Shown piece after piece: positions 1-7,880 of a stretch of DNA of 14,645 nt (its first letter is position 1; the number at the start of each line of letters is the position of its first letter). The position numbers and the translations under genes were made by a program. The DNA lies in the NCBI GenBank assembly GCA_002385745.1, contig DGEC01000121.1, positions 1 through 14,645 of the forward strand, written 5' to 3'. The stretch comes from Firmicutes bacterium UBA3936. Lineage in GTDB: Bacteria; Bacillota; Dethiobacteria; Dethiobacterales; Dethiobacteraceae. The notes below the pieces were generated by a model. The model worked only from the letters and a program-made list of their open reading frames with translations, had not been told where the DNA came from and did not search any database.

Positions 1-19
1 AGATGTGTATAAGAGACAG
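1..19. other. Tn5/Nextera mosaic-end adapter remnant (sequencing artefact)
   Basis: The first 19 bases, AGATGTGTATAAGAGACAG, are identical to the Tn5 transposase mosaic end used in Nextera libraries. The atpB reading frame runs through this stretch without a stop, but the residues it would encode (C-L-L-Y-T-S) do not belong to the protein. Genomic sequence therefore starts at about base 20, and the left end of the window is a contig end with an untrimmed adapter. Confidence 0.97.
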
Positions 20-1209
20 GTATCGGACAGCGCCGCTTCCCCGAGGATTGCCGCCAGTTCCTTGGCCTCCTTGCCGCGGGCATAGGCGGCATATAACTGG
101 TTAAGCAGGTCCGCATGGTCCTCCCGTGTCTTATCTTTGCCGATTCCTTTGTCTTTTAATCGTGAGAGCGACGGCAGCACGTCCACCGGGGGATAAATGC
201 CCTTGCGGTGCAGTGAACGGTCCAGCATAATCTGCCCTTCAGTGATGTAGCCTGTCAGGTCGGGGATTGGATGGGTTTTGTCGTCTTCCGGCATGGTCAG
301 GATGGGAATCTGGGTGATGGAACCTTCCTGTCCCCTGATTCTTCCGGCCCTTTCATAGATGGTTGCCAGGTCGGTATACAGATAGCCGGGATAGCCCCGC
401 CTTCCGGGCACTTCCTTGCGGGCAGCGGATATTTCCCGCAGGGCTTCGGCATAGTTTGTCATATCGGTGAGGATAACCAGAACATGCATCCCCTTTTCGT
501 AAGCCAGGTATTCCGCAGCCGTCAGCGCCATCCGCGGGGTGGCGATCCTTTCAATTGCCGGGTCATCGGCCAGATTGACAAACATAACCGTCCTCTCGAT
601 GGCTCCGGTTTTGCGGAAGTCATTAATGAAAAAATCGGCTTCCTCAAAGGTAATGCCCATGGCGGCAAAAACTATGGCAAATTTACTGCCTGTTCCAAGC
701 ACCTTGGCCTGGCGGGCAATCTGGGCTGCCAGTCGGTTGTGGGGCAAGCCTGAAGCCGAAAAGATAGGCAGCTTCTGCCCTCTGACAAGGGTGTTCAAAC
801 CATCAATGGTTGATATTCCCGTCTGGATGAATTCGGAGGGATAGTCGCGGGCATAGGGGTTGATGGGCAGGCCGTTGATATCCAGGCGTTTTTCCGGTAT
901 TATTTTCGGCCCGTTGTCCCGCGGCTGCCCCAGGCCGTCAAAGACACGTCCCAGTATGTCCATGGAAACGGGCAGTTCTATTCCCCGACCGAGAAAGCGT
1001 ACTTTGGACTGGTGAATATTCAGGCCGCTTGTGCCTTCAAATATCTGTACCAGCGCTTTGTCCCGGTTAACTTCCAGCACGCGTCCGCGGCGGACAGAAC
1101 CGTCCGGCAGTTCAATTTCTGCCAATTCATAATATGTGACGCCTTCCACATTTTCAACAAGCATCAGCGGACCGACGATTTCCGATACACTGCGGTATTC
1201 TTTCAGCAT
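20..1209 (-). CDS. atpB: V/A-type ATP synthase subunit B (non-catalytic), 3'-truncated
   Basis: Subunit B alternates with catalytic subunit A in the A3B3 head of the V/A-type rotary ATPase and forms the non-catalytic nucleotide interface on the cytoplasmic side. The frame starts at ATG 1209 (MLKEYRSVSEIVGPLMLVEN), 16 bases after the atpA stop, with AAGGAGGG just upstream. It stays open without a stop to the left edge. The usual P-loop is replaced by FSASGLPHN (about residues 150-158), as expected for B subunits. EALREISAARKEVPGRRGYPGYLYTDLA and the later ending GEAALSD are typical family blocks. About 396 codons are present. Bacterial B subunits are about 455-470 residues, so roughly 60-70 C-terminal residues are lost at the contig end, where adapter sequence begins. 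The family assignment is secure; only the 3' end is missing. Subunit D is expected next. Confidence 0.97.
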
Positions 1210-1225
1210 GGCGGGCCCTCCTTTC

Positions 1226-3013
1226 TTACGCGTACTGCGCCCCGGAGTCTTCACCGGTGAGGCCGGTAATTTCTTCCCTGATGGCAGTTTCTATTTTATC
1301 CATACTGGCCAAGTCGTCTTCGGCAATATAACGGGCGCGGGCGATTTGCTCGCGTACCTCCAGATTCAAAATATCCTGCAGTCTTGCGCCGCGCTTGAGC
1401 GCGCGCTGCGCCTCATGGTGAAAAAGCATAATGAGATTTATCATCCGGAATTGTTTCTCCAGGGAAGCGTAGGTGTCTACTTCGTGGAAGGAGTTCTGGT
1501 GGAGAAAATCTTCCCGGATGGAACGGGCAGTTTCAAGTGTCAGGCGCTCATTGTCCGACAGGGCATCCATGCCGACCAGGCGAACAATTTCCTCCAGTTC
1601 GGCCTCTTCCTGCAGTATCCGCATGGCTTCCGCACGCAGTTCGACCCAGGCACTGCCAATTTTCTCCCGGTAGTAGTCGGTAAAGTCGTCTATATAAAGC
1701 GAGTAGGATTGCAGCCAGTTAATGGCGGGAAAATGGCGGCGGTAGGCAAGAGAAGCATCAAGCCCCCAGAAAACCTTGACTATTCGCAGCGTATTCTGCG
1801 AAACAGGCTCTGAAGTATCGCCGCCGGGCGGGGAAACTGCGCCCACTGCCGTCAGCGCACCCCTGCGGCCGTCCCCTCCAAGGCAGATTACTTTGCCTGC
1901 CCGCTCATAAAATTCCGCCAAACGGGAACCAAGATAGGCCGGGTAGCCTTCTTCACCGGGCATTTCCTCCAGGCGGCCGGATATTTCCCTCAGGGCTTCC
2001 GCCCAGCGGGATGTGGAATCGGCCATTAAAGCTACGCTGTAGCCCATGTCGCGGAAATATTCGGCTATAGTGATGCCGGTATAGATGGAAGCTTCCCGGG
2101 CCGCCACAGGCATGTCGGAGGTGTTGGCAATCAGCACGGTGCGCTTCATGAGCGGTTCTCCACTTTTGGGGTCCTTTAGTTGAGGGAATTCGTTTAAGAC
2201 GTCTGTCATTTCGTTGCCCCGCTCGCCGCAGCCGACATAGACAACTATTTCGGCGTCGGCCCATTTAGCCAGCTGGTGCTGGGTGACAGTTTTGCCGGAA
2301 CCGAAAGGACCGGGGATACTGGCCGTACCCCCCTTGGCAACGGGGAAAAACATATCTATGACCCTCTGCCCGGTAATCAGCGGCTCGTCCGGTGAAAGCT
2401 TTTCTTTATAGGGACGGGGAGTGCGGACCGGCCATTTTTGCATCATCTGCACTTCCGTGACCCGGCCGTCTTTTTCGATTTTGGCAATGGTGTCTTCAAC
2501 TGTTGCTTCTCCCTCGTGCAAAAAGACGAGCTTTCCGCTGATGCCCGGAGGAACCATGATTTTATGCACTACAATTGTTGTTTCCTGAACTGTGCCCAGG
2601 ATATCCCCCGGGCCCACTTCGGAACCAAGCTCGGCTGCCGGCTGGAAATACCATTTTTTTGTGCGGTTCAAGGCGTAGGCATCCACCCCGCGGGCGATGC
2701 GGTCGCCTGTGCGTCTGTATATTTCATCTAGCGGCCTTTGAATTCCGTCATATATGGACTCAATGAGGCCGGGGCCCAGTTCTACGCTCAAGGGCATTCC
2801 CGTCACATAAACAGGTTCACCGGGGCCCAGGCCGCCTGTTTCTTCGTATACCTGAATGGAAGCATTGTCGCCCCTGACTTCAATCACTTCGCCTATCAGG
2901 CGCTGTTCGCTGACCCGGACAACATCATACATTTTTGCTTCAGACATGTTTTCGGCCACCACCAGGGGGCCGGATACTTTGACAACCCTGCCCACATTTG
3001 CCGTGTTGGTCAA
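1226..3013 (-). CDS. atpA: V/A-type ATP synthase catalytic subunit A
   Basis: This 595-residue protein is the catalytic ATP-binding subunit of the V/A-type head. The P-loop GPFGSGKT lies at residues 235-242. GCGERGNE at 261-268 carries the expected catalytic glutamate (E264). SRWAEALREISGRLEEMPGEEG at about 335-356 and SPPGGDTSEPV at 394-404 are class signatures. The insertion before the P-loop (about residues 115-190, the non-homologous region of A subunits) is present, which separates it from F-type beta. The start is TTG 3013, giving MTNTANVGRVVKVSGPLVVAE. GAGGG about 9 bases upstream overlaps the atpF stop, and only 2 bases separate the two genes. A GTG at 2995 is possible but would remove conserved N-terminal residues. 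The length is normal and all key residues are intact, so the subunit should be active. Confidence 0.98.
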   Translation of the reverse strand: MTNTANVGRVVKVSGPLVVAENMSEAKMYDVVRVSEQRLIGEVIEVRGDNASIQVYEETGGLGPGEPVYVTGMPLSVELGPGLIESIYDGIQRPLDEIYRRTGDRIARGVDAYALNRTKKWYFQPAAELGSEVGPGDILGTVQETTIVVHKIMVPPGISGKLVFLHEGEATVEDTIAKIEKDGRVTEVQMMQKWPVRTPRPYKEKLSPDEPLITGQRVIDMFFPVAKGGTASIPGPFGSGKTVTQHQLAKWADAEIVVYVGCGERGNEMTDVLNEFPQLKDPKSGEPLMKRTVLIANTSDMPVAAREASIYTGITIAEYFRDMGYSVALMADSTSRWAEALREISGRLEEMPGEEGYPAYLGSRLAEFYERAGKVICLGGDGRRGALTAVGAVSPPGGDTSEPVSQNTLRIVKVFWGLDASLAYRRHFPAINWLQSYSLYIDDFTDYYREKIGSAWVELRAEAMRILQEEAELEEIVRLVGMDALSDNERLTLETARSIREDFLHQNSFHEVDTYASLEKQFRMINLIMLFHHEAQRALKRGARLQDILNLEVREQIARARYIAEDDLASMDKIETAIREEITGLTGEDSGAQYA

Positions 3014-3015
3014 CG

Positions 3016-3348
3016 CTAACTACCCTCTTTCCCAAATAAGATATCAACGCCAATGGCTTTTTCTGCATTTTCCTTTATTTGCCGCATGCCCAATCCCAGT
3101 GTTCCTTTGTTGTTGGGGATTAATACCACTGAAGGCAAGAGTTTTTGCTGCAGTTTGGAGATTTCCTCCCGGATTTGCCCGGCGATGGCTTCAGTTATGC
3201 AAACGACTGCCACATTTTCACGCTCAATTTCGCGCAGGGCAGAAATAGCTTCCTTGCCGTCGGTTACCGGGTAGGTAATAACACCAAGGGCTTTAAAGCC
3301 AAGTATAGAGTCCTTGTCTCCGATAACAGCCACTTTATACATAAACAT
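3016..3348 (-). CDS. atpF: V/A-type ATP synthase subunit F
   Basis: This is a small (about 110-residue) central-stalk subunit. In the family, F binds subunit D in the rotor and modulates ATPase activity. The N-terminus MYKVAVIGDKDSILGFKALGV is the family hallmark, and VVLIPNNKGTLGLGMRQIKENAEKAIGVDILFGKEGS shows the expected C-terminal half. Two starts compete. ATG 3348 lies 7 bases after AAAGG and gives MFMYKV. ATG 3342 fits the family N-terminus exactly but is 13 bases from that site. Either start overlaps the end of atpC (stop at 3335-3337), so translation is probably coupled. The stop TAG (3016-3018) lies 2 bases before the atpA start. Here atpF means the V/A-type F subunit, not F-type subunit b. 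Confidence 0.95.
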   Translation of the reverse strand: MFMYKVAVIGDKDSILGFKALGVITYPVTDGKEAISALREIERENVAVVCITEAIAGQIREEISKLQQKLLPSVVLIPNNKGTLGLGMRQIKENAEKAIGVDILFGKEGS

Positions 3349-4324
3349 CACGTAGCCTTTCCCTGATCTCTTCCGTTGGCAGCCGGTTAATTTTTCCCAC
3401 CATGATAATGCGGATTATTTTTATTTCATTTTCCTTTGCCAGCAGGTAGGCAATCACCGGCTCAGGCCCCAAAACCACATATTTTGCCTGTTTTAAATGC
3501 TGCAGCAGAAAATTGTCGGCAAGCTTCTCATAACGGGTCAGGGTGCCTGTTTCCCGGTAATGTTTTACTCCTTCCTGCACGATTCGTGCATAACGGCTTT
3601 TCGCCAGGTGCTCCGTTAAGGCAGCGAGCGGTTCACTGCTGTCCGAGAGGACTGTCAAATCCAGCTCCCCCGCCGGCAGCAGGGCTTCCGCCAGGAAGTC
3701 TGCAGAATGTTTAAGCCTCATTATCCGGATAAAAGTCTTGATATTTATAAGATCGGCCAAATAGGTGAAATATTCCCTGAGAAAGCGGGAGCGGTATTTT
3801 TTTGCCAGGGCGGCATAATCCTTATACAAAGCCACATCCAGCCGGATGTCAACAAGCTGAGGGTGAAAGTCCGCCAGGCAGCTTTCCGCGGCCCGGCGCA
3901 TTCTTGGTGGCAGGCTTTGGAAATCCCCGCTTTTAACGGCAAGAAGCAGTTCGTCCAGCGGAATATTTCCCACGTCCGGAACAAGCAGTTCATAATGCTT
4001 TTCCCCAAGTTTTTGGGCTTTCAGCAATACTTTTAAATTATGGTAGTCAAACTGGCGGGCGAACATATCAACAAGCCCCGTCTCAGGCAGCATTGAACGC
4101 AAAAGCTTATAAATGCGGCTGCGCTCGGCTGCAAGCACCTGTTCAAACTGGTTTTCGTTTTCCAGGTTGGCCAGGTGCGGCGCATATTCGCTTTCACTTA
4201 AAATCTTCAGGGCCTCTGCGGCGGTTTTTGCTTCCACCATGCGGTCAATTTTGCCCGCATCCAGCAGTCTTGTCTCCAAAACCCGGATACGCCCCAGGGC
4301 ATAGGCATATTTTGTGTCCAGCAC
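3335..4324 (-). CDS. atpC: V/A-type ATP synthase subunit C (d/AC39 family)
   Basis: This subunit is the socket that connects the central rotor stalk to the membrane K ring (vATP-synt AC39 family). I chose GTG 4324, which gives a protein of about 329 residues beginning MLDTKYAYALGRIRVLETRLL. That matches the family N-terminus, and GGGAGG lies 10 bases upstream. The frame is open further to TTG 4357, but the 11 added residues contain the ribosome binding site and look untranslated. Helical blocks such as LPETGLVDMFARQFDYHNLKVLLKA and FLREYFTYLADLINIKTFIRIMRLK fit the AC39 fold of three similar helical units. The C-terminal part has GPEPVIAYLLAKENEIKIIRIIMVGKINRLP, which is strongly conserved in the family. 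The stop overlaps the start of atpF. Confidence 0.94.
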   Translation of the reverse strand: MLDTKYAYALGRIRVLETRLLDAGKIDRMVEAKTAAEALKILSESEYAPHLANLENENQFEQVLAAERSRIYKLLRSMLPETGLVDMFARQFDYHNLKVLLKAQKLGEKHYELLVPDVGNIPLDELLLAVKSGDFQSLPPRMRRAAESCLADFHPQLVDIRLDVALYKDYAALAKKYRSRFLREYFTYLADLINIKTFIRIMRLKHSADFLAEALLPAGELDLTVLSDSSEPLAALTEHLAKSRYARIVQEGVKHYRETGTLTRYEKLADNFLLQHLKQAKYVVLGPEPVIAYLLAKENEIKIIRIIMVGKINRLPTEEIRERLRDVYV

Positions 4325-4372
4325 TTCCGCTTTGCCTCCCTTCAGCCGGAAGTCCAAAGGATAGGTTGTTTA

Positions 4373-4975
4373 TCACGTGCCAAAGAGCATCTCCGCCACG
4401 ACAGGCTCCAACCGGTCACGCTGCATGCGCAGCAGGGCGGCAAAGGAACAGTTGGTTTCCACGTTGCCGGCCCGCAGGACAAAACCGCCTGAGAGCTCAC
4501 GGGTCTCGGTACTCAGGGTCAGTTCTCCTTTTTTGCCCCGGGCCTTAAGTTCCTTATTGACCCGCGCAAGCAGTGTTTTCTGAAAGCGGCCGCGGTCCGC
4601 TTCCGCTGCAATAACTTCTTCATCTCCGGTTTCCGCTGCGGCAAGGAGCATGTTGTACATTAAATTTTCATATTCCCGCTCTTTAAGGTTGTTCAAGCGG
4701 CTGATGGCCTGATTGAATATTTCTTCTATCATTTCTTCTTTGGCGGCAAGCAAAGCTTTTCTGGCATCCAGTTCGGCAATTGTCAGGTTGCGCTGCCGGC
4801 GGTCTTCCGCCTGCTGCTCTGCTGCTTGCAGCATTTTCTTTTTCTGCGCATCCGCTTCCTGCCGCGCTTCCGACAGGATATTCTCAGCCCTCTGGCGGGC
4901 ATTTGCCAAAATTGCTTCCGCCTCCCGTTTTGCTTCTGCTATTATTTTTTCTCTTAATTTCTCGGCTCCTGACAT
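4373..4975 (-). CDS. atpE: V/A-type ATP synthase subunit E (peripheral stalk)
   Basis: This 200-residue protein pairs with subunit H (G) to form the peripheral stalk that holds the A3B3 head against rotor torque. The first ~95 residues are an uninterrupted, charged, Ala/Glu/Lys/Arg-rich coiled coil beginning MSGAEKLREKIIAEAKREAE. The rest forms the expected alpha/beta head-binding domain, including ETRELSGGFVLRAGNVETNCSF, where the GG(F/V)xxR pattern is typical of E subunits. ATG 4975 is preceded by AAGGAGG, which is a strong site, and lies 13 bases after the atpK stop. Length and context are normal. The name atpE here is the V/A-type E subunit, not the F-type c subunit. Confidence 0.95.
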   Translation of the reverse strand: MSGAEKLREKIIAEAKREAEAILANARQRAENILSEARQEADAQKKKMLQAAEQQAEDRRQRNLTIAELDARKALLAAKEEMIEEIFNQAISRLNNLKEREYENLMYNMLLAAAETGDEEVIAAEADRGRFQKTLLARVNKELKARGKKGELTLSTETRELSGGFVLRAGNVETNCSFAALLRMQRDRLEPVVAEMLFGT

Positions 4976-4988
4976 CAGGCAGGCCTCC

Positions 4989-5468
4989 TTAAACGTTAAT
5001 GCTAAGCAAAATCAAAACGGACATTAAAAGGGCCAAAATAGCGTACGTTTCAACCATAGCCGTGAGAATAATGGCCTTACCCGATTCTTCCGCCCGTTTT
5101 GCCACCAGATAAACACCGCTGATAGCGACTTTACCCTGGTAAAGGGCGGATACCAGACCGCCAAGCGCTATGGGCAAAGCGGCAAAAAAGAACCCCCATC
5201 CCTGCGCAAGGGTGAGATCGGCAGGCGAACCGCCCAAAAGGCCTGTGCGCAGCAGGATTAAAAAGCCGACCAGCAGGCCGTAGATGCCCTGTGTTCCCGG
5301 CAGTGCCTGCAAAATAAGCAGTGATCCGAACTTATCGGGATCTTCGGATAATACACCTAATGCCGACTGACCGACAGCGCTTACGGCAACAGCTGAACCG
5401 ATACCGGCCAGCAAAACAGCAAGTGCGGCTCCAATAATCGCCAGGACCAGACCCAGACCAAATTCCAT
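4989..5468 (-). CDS. atpK: V/A-type ATP synthase subunit K (membrane rotor ring), predicted Na+-binding
   Basis: This 159-residue proteolipid has four transmembrane helices arranged as two fused hairpins, and forms the ion-carrying ring. The first hairpin contains GIGSAVAVSAVGQSALG and LPGTQGIYG; the second contains LYQGKVAISG and the ion-site segment MVETYAILALL. E140 is the single ion-binding carboxylate. L56, T59, Q60, Q111 and E140 correspond by local alignment to L61, T64, Q65, Q110 and E139, the Na+ ligands known from Enterococcus hirae NtpK, so Na+ coupling is inferred. ATG 5468 follows AAGGAGG with a 10-base spacer. The gene is preceded by the only sizeable gap inside the ATPase operon (88 bases, AT-rich). 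That leader may raise expression of this high-copy subunit. Confidence 0.97.
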   Translation of the reverse strand: MEFGLGLVLAIIGAALAVLLAGIGSAVAVSAVGQSALGVLSEDPDKFGSLLILQALPGTQGIYGLLVGFLILLRTGLLGGSPADLTLAQGWGFFFAALPIALGGLVSALYQGKVAISGVYLVAKRAEESGKAIILTAMVETYAILALLMSVLILLSINV

Positions 5469-5491
5469 CTTTTTGTTTCCTCCTTTTTGCC

Positions 5492-5541
5492 AGGTTGCCG
5501 ATAAAACAACCTTTGCATGTCATTAATATTATTTTAATATT
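5492..5541 (-). promoter_or_regulatory. Structured AT-rich leader upstream of atpK
   Basis: The 88 bases between atpI and atpK hold two dyads. On the minus strand, AATATTA-AAA-TAATATT (5541-5525) is a perfect 7-3-7 inverted repeat of A and T only. Downstream of it, AGGTTG and CAACCT (5512-5507 and 5497-5492) can form a 6-bp hairpin with a 9-base loop. The atpK ribosome binding site AAGGAGG follows. No T-run follows the hairpin, so it is not a classic terminator. By analogy with the enhanced leader of the F-type c-subunit gene, I infer a translational or mRNA-processing element; this is not proven. Confidence 0.45.
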
Positions 5542-5556
5542 TCACAAAAAGCTTGG

Positions 5557-7521
5557 CTATTGTTCATTTTTTCCGTTTTCCGGTACAACCTCAAGGTGAC
5601 GTGTTTTATAGCCGAAAGGTTGGAAAAACTTACCGCCGCCTTCATAGAAGCGGTTATAAAACTCGATGTACTGCAGACGGCTGGTGTGGATGAAGGAGCC
5701 CAGAGCATTAATGGCCAGGTTAAGAAGATGGCCGCCAATCAAAAGCAAAACCATGAAAGGATAGCCGATCGGGCTGCCCGATAAGAGTTCGGCCATGGTA
5801 TTTATTGTCAGGGCAACGACACCGGTGGCAAGCCCCAAAGCCAAAAGACGGGAATAAGACAAAAGGTCGCTCAGGTACCCCGAGATATCGTAAAGGGAAG
5901 CTATACCGGAAAAAATCTTCCTGACTATCCCCGGCTGAGCCCTGCCCTGGGTAAGAACCAGGCCGGCGGCGCCGATTATGGCCAGGTATTTGCCGATAGT
6001 AGCGGCTGCAGGCAGCAACAAAAGCAAAAGTCCGATAATAAACACACACCATAAGACAACATCGGCAAAGGCATCAAAATACTTGCCAGCGCGGACAAGG
6101 TGGATAAATTTGACCGCAAGCCCCCAGAAAATATGGATGAGCCCGAGAGCCAGTGACACAATGAGGAATCTTATGGGGTCCATCAAGGCGTCAAAGGCCA
6201 GAGGCGCGCCCAGGATCTGATAGCCGAACCAGCCGCCTACCAGCCAGCCGGCAACGACGGTGGCGAGACCGCCGAAAAAGAGTATTTTGAAAAGGTTCCG
6301 CATGGACTCTCCTTTTACTTTGGCAAGCCCCAGTGCCGAAAGCACCATCAGGAGCACACCGTAGCCGGCATCTGTCAGGCAAAGCCCGAACAAGACAATA
6401 AAGAAGGGAGTTAAGGCGGCAGTGGGATCTATTCCTTCCGGGTGCGGCGCACCGTACAGTTTTGTTACAAATTCAAAGGGAGCGAAAAAGGACTTGTTTT
6501 CCAATTGCACCGGATAATTTTCCCCGGGCAGGGGTTCGCGAATCACTATTTCAATGGAATCGCTTACGGCTGCCAGCTTATTCTTCAGCTTTTCGGCATC
6601 AGCCTGCCTGACCCAGCCTTCGAGGATAAAAGTATAAGCCGTGCGGCCCAAATTTTCCACAACTTCTTTCCTGTCCTTTTCCGTTGCCAGGTAATCGGAG
6701 TAAAACTGCAGGTCTTTACGGTACTGCACCAGCTCTTCTATTTCGGCAAGCAGCTCCTCCTGCTTTTTTCCCGCCCGGGCCAGCTCTTTGTCCAGCCGTA
6801 ACAGGTTATCTTTGGGCGTACCGGTAAGCCGGGAAAAATCCTGCCTTGCAAAGCCGGCCTTCCGGAGCGCATTCTGCACGGATTCGGCTTCACCATGATG
6901 GTAGGCGATAACGATATAAGCTTCGCCGCGCTCCGTGTTTGCCACTTCAAGATGGCAGGAAACATCAATTTCCGAAAGTTCATTTTTCATTTCTTCCACT
7001 GCGCCGGCAGGGACAGTTCCTGCTTCTACCAACACCGTTTTTGTGGAGCGTAAAAGTTCCAGCGGCACGGAAAGCTGTTCCCAGGGAAGGAGCTGCTGCT
7101 TTTGGTTCTGCAGCCGGGTTCTTTCGTTGCGCAGCACGAGCAGTTCCTCATCAATTCTTTTAAGGGCGGTATTGACATTCCTGCTGATTTCCGCCCATTT
7201 GGGAACGTATTCCTTAACTTCGGCCACACTCAGGGCTTTTTTTTCCATAAACAGGTCGTCAAGCAAGCCCTTTTTCTGGGGGTGGTAGCTGTTCAGAAAG
7301 TCCAGGTTAAAATTTACTTCCGACAGGAGACTGTCCAGTTTTTGCACTGCTTCCGTCTCCCGGTCCTTCTCCACTAAGGCCGCCCACTCCTGATTTTCCC
7401 CGTCTTCCTGTGACAGGTCGTTTATTTCAAGCAGGCCGGCCTGCTGCAGGACGGATAAAATCCGGTCCTTGTCGCTCTGGTGGCCCAAAATATATACTTT
7501 GTTCATTCTAGCTATGCCCAT
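5557..7521 (-). CDS. atpI: V/A-type ATP synthase subunit I (a-subunit/stator)
   Basis: This 654-residue membrane stator subunit supplies the ion half-channels against the K ring. Residues 1 to about 350 form the cytoplasmic domain with long coiled coils (about 40-150 and 245-280) that binds the peripheral stalks. Residues from about 360 to 625 hold the polytopic domain of about eight membrane helices. R558 in LLSYSRLLALGLA is the conserved arginine that faces the rotor carboxylate. R615 in TSRLQYIEFYNRF matches the second conserved arginine. The C-terminus FYEGGGKFFQPFGYKTRHL is typical. ATG 7521 (MGIARMNKVYILGHQ) fits relatives and overlaps the end of atpH by 14 bases. A second in-frame ATG at 7506 is a weaker alternative. 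This is the V/A-type I (NtpI-like) subunit and is unrelated to the small F-type atpI/atpZ protein. Confidence 0.96.
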   Translation of the reverse strand: MGIARMNKVYILGHQSDKDRILSVLQQAGLLEINDLSQEDGENQEWAALVEKDRETEAVQKLDSLLSEVNFNLDFLNSYHPQKKGLLDDLFMEKKALSVAEVKEYVPKWAEISRNVNTALKRIDEELLVLRNERTRLQNQKQQLLPWEQLSVPLELLRSTKTVLVEAGTVPAGAVEEMKNELSEIDVSCHLEVANTERGEAYIVIAYHHGEAESVQNALRKAGFARQDFSRLTGTPKDNLLRLDKELARAGKKQEELLAEIEELVQYRKDLQFYSDYLATEKDRKEVVENLGRTAYTFILEGWVRQADAEKLKNKLAAVSDSIEIVIREPLPGENYPVQLENKSFFAPFEFVTKLYGAPHPEGIDPTAALTPFFIVLFGLCLTDAGYGVLLMVLSALGLAKVKGESMRNLFKILFFGGLATVVAGWLVGGWFGYQILGAPLAFDALMDPIRFLIVSLALGLIHIFWGLAVKFIHLVRAGKYFDAFADVVLWCVFIIGLLLLLLPAAATIGKYLAIIGAAGLVLTQGRAQPGIVRKIFSGIASLYDISGYLSDLLSYSRLLALGLATGVVALTINTMAELLSGSPIGYPFMVLLLIGGHLLNLAINALGSFIHTSRLQYIEFYNRFYEGGGKFFQPFGYKTRHLEVVPENGKNEQ

Positions 7522-7834
7522 GGATGTTCACAATCCTCTCCATGACCAGTTTAACGGCCTCTTCCTGTTTACTGCGGGCTGCATTGACAAGAGTCTCCAC
7601 TTCTTCAGCCGTTCGCTGCTTTACCGGAGCAACCAGGTGTTCACTTTCCTTTTCCGCCGCAGCCAGGATTTCGCGCGCGGCAGCTTCCGCTTCCTGCAGG
7701 CTTTTTTGCTTGATTTCAACTGCTTGCAGTTCGGCATTGCGGATTATTTCCTTTGCTTTATCCCTTGCCTTTTCCTTTATCTCTTCCGCCTCATCTTCCG
7801 CTGACTGAATCCTTTTTATTTCTTCCTGCAACAA
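7508..7834 (-). CDS. atpH: V/A-type ATP synthase subunit H (G-type peripheral stalk)
   Basis: This protein of about 108 residues is almost entirely one charged helix rich in Glu, Lys, Ala and Gln, starting MLQEEIKRIQSAEDEAEEIKEK. It fits subunit H/G, which pairs with subunit E as a right-handed coiled coil in the peripheral stalk. No catalytic motif is present or expected. There is no ATG near the start. TTG 7834 or the adjacent TTG 7831 follows GGGGAGGTG with about 9-12 bases spacing. The gene is first in the H-I-K-E-C-F-A-B order seen in many bacterial V/A operons, and its 3' end overlaps atpI by 14 bases. Sequence alone is low complexity, so the call rests strongly on position and length. 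Confidence 0.88.
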   Translation of the reverse strand: MLQEEIKRIQSAEDEAEEIKEKARDKAKEIIRNAELQAVEIKQKSLQEAEAAAREILAAAEKESEHLVAPVKQRTAEEVETLVNAARSKQEEAVKLVMERIVNIHGHS

Positions 7835-7880
7835 ACGTTTTCACCTCCCCTTTTGCTCAACATGGCTGTGACAGCTTTTG

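Noticed and set aside
271..753. 160-residue plus-strand open frame
   Set aside because: It lies fully within atpB on the other strand, and its composition (Gly, His, Phe rich without pattern) is typical of a shadow frame.
1136..1813. 225-residue plus-strand open frame over the atpA/atpB junction
   Set aside because: It is antisense to two unmistakable ATPase subunits, has no ribosome binding site, and shows no domain pattern. It arises from the codon bias of the opposite strand.
4093..4548. 151-residue plus-strand open frame over atpC/atpE
   Set aside because: It is a shadow of two well-supported minus-strand genes; its Cys/Pro/Arg-rich sequence fits no protein family.
5492..5512. Terminator between atpI and atpK
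   Set aside because: The hairpin is short and not followed by a T-run. It is followed by a strong ribosome binding site within the same operon.
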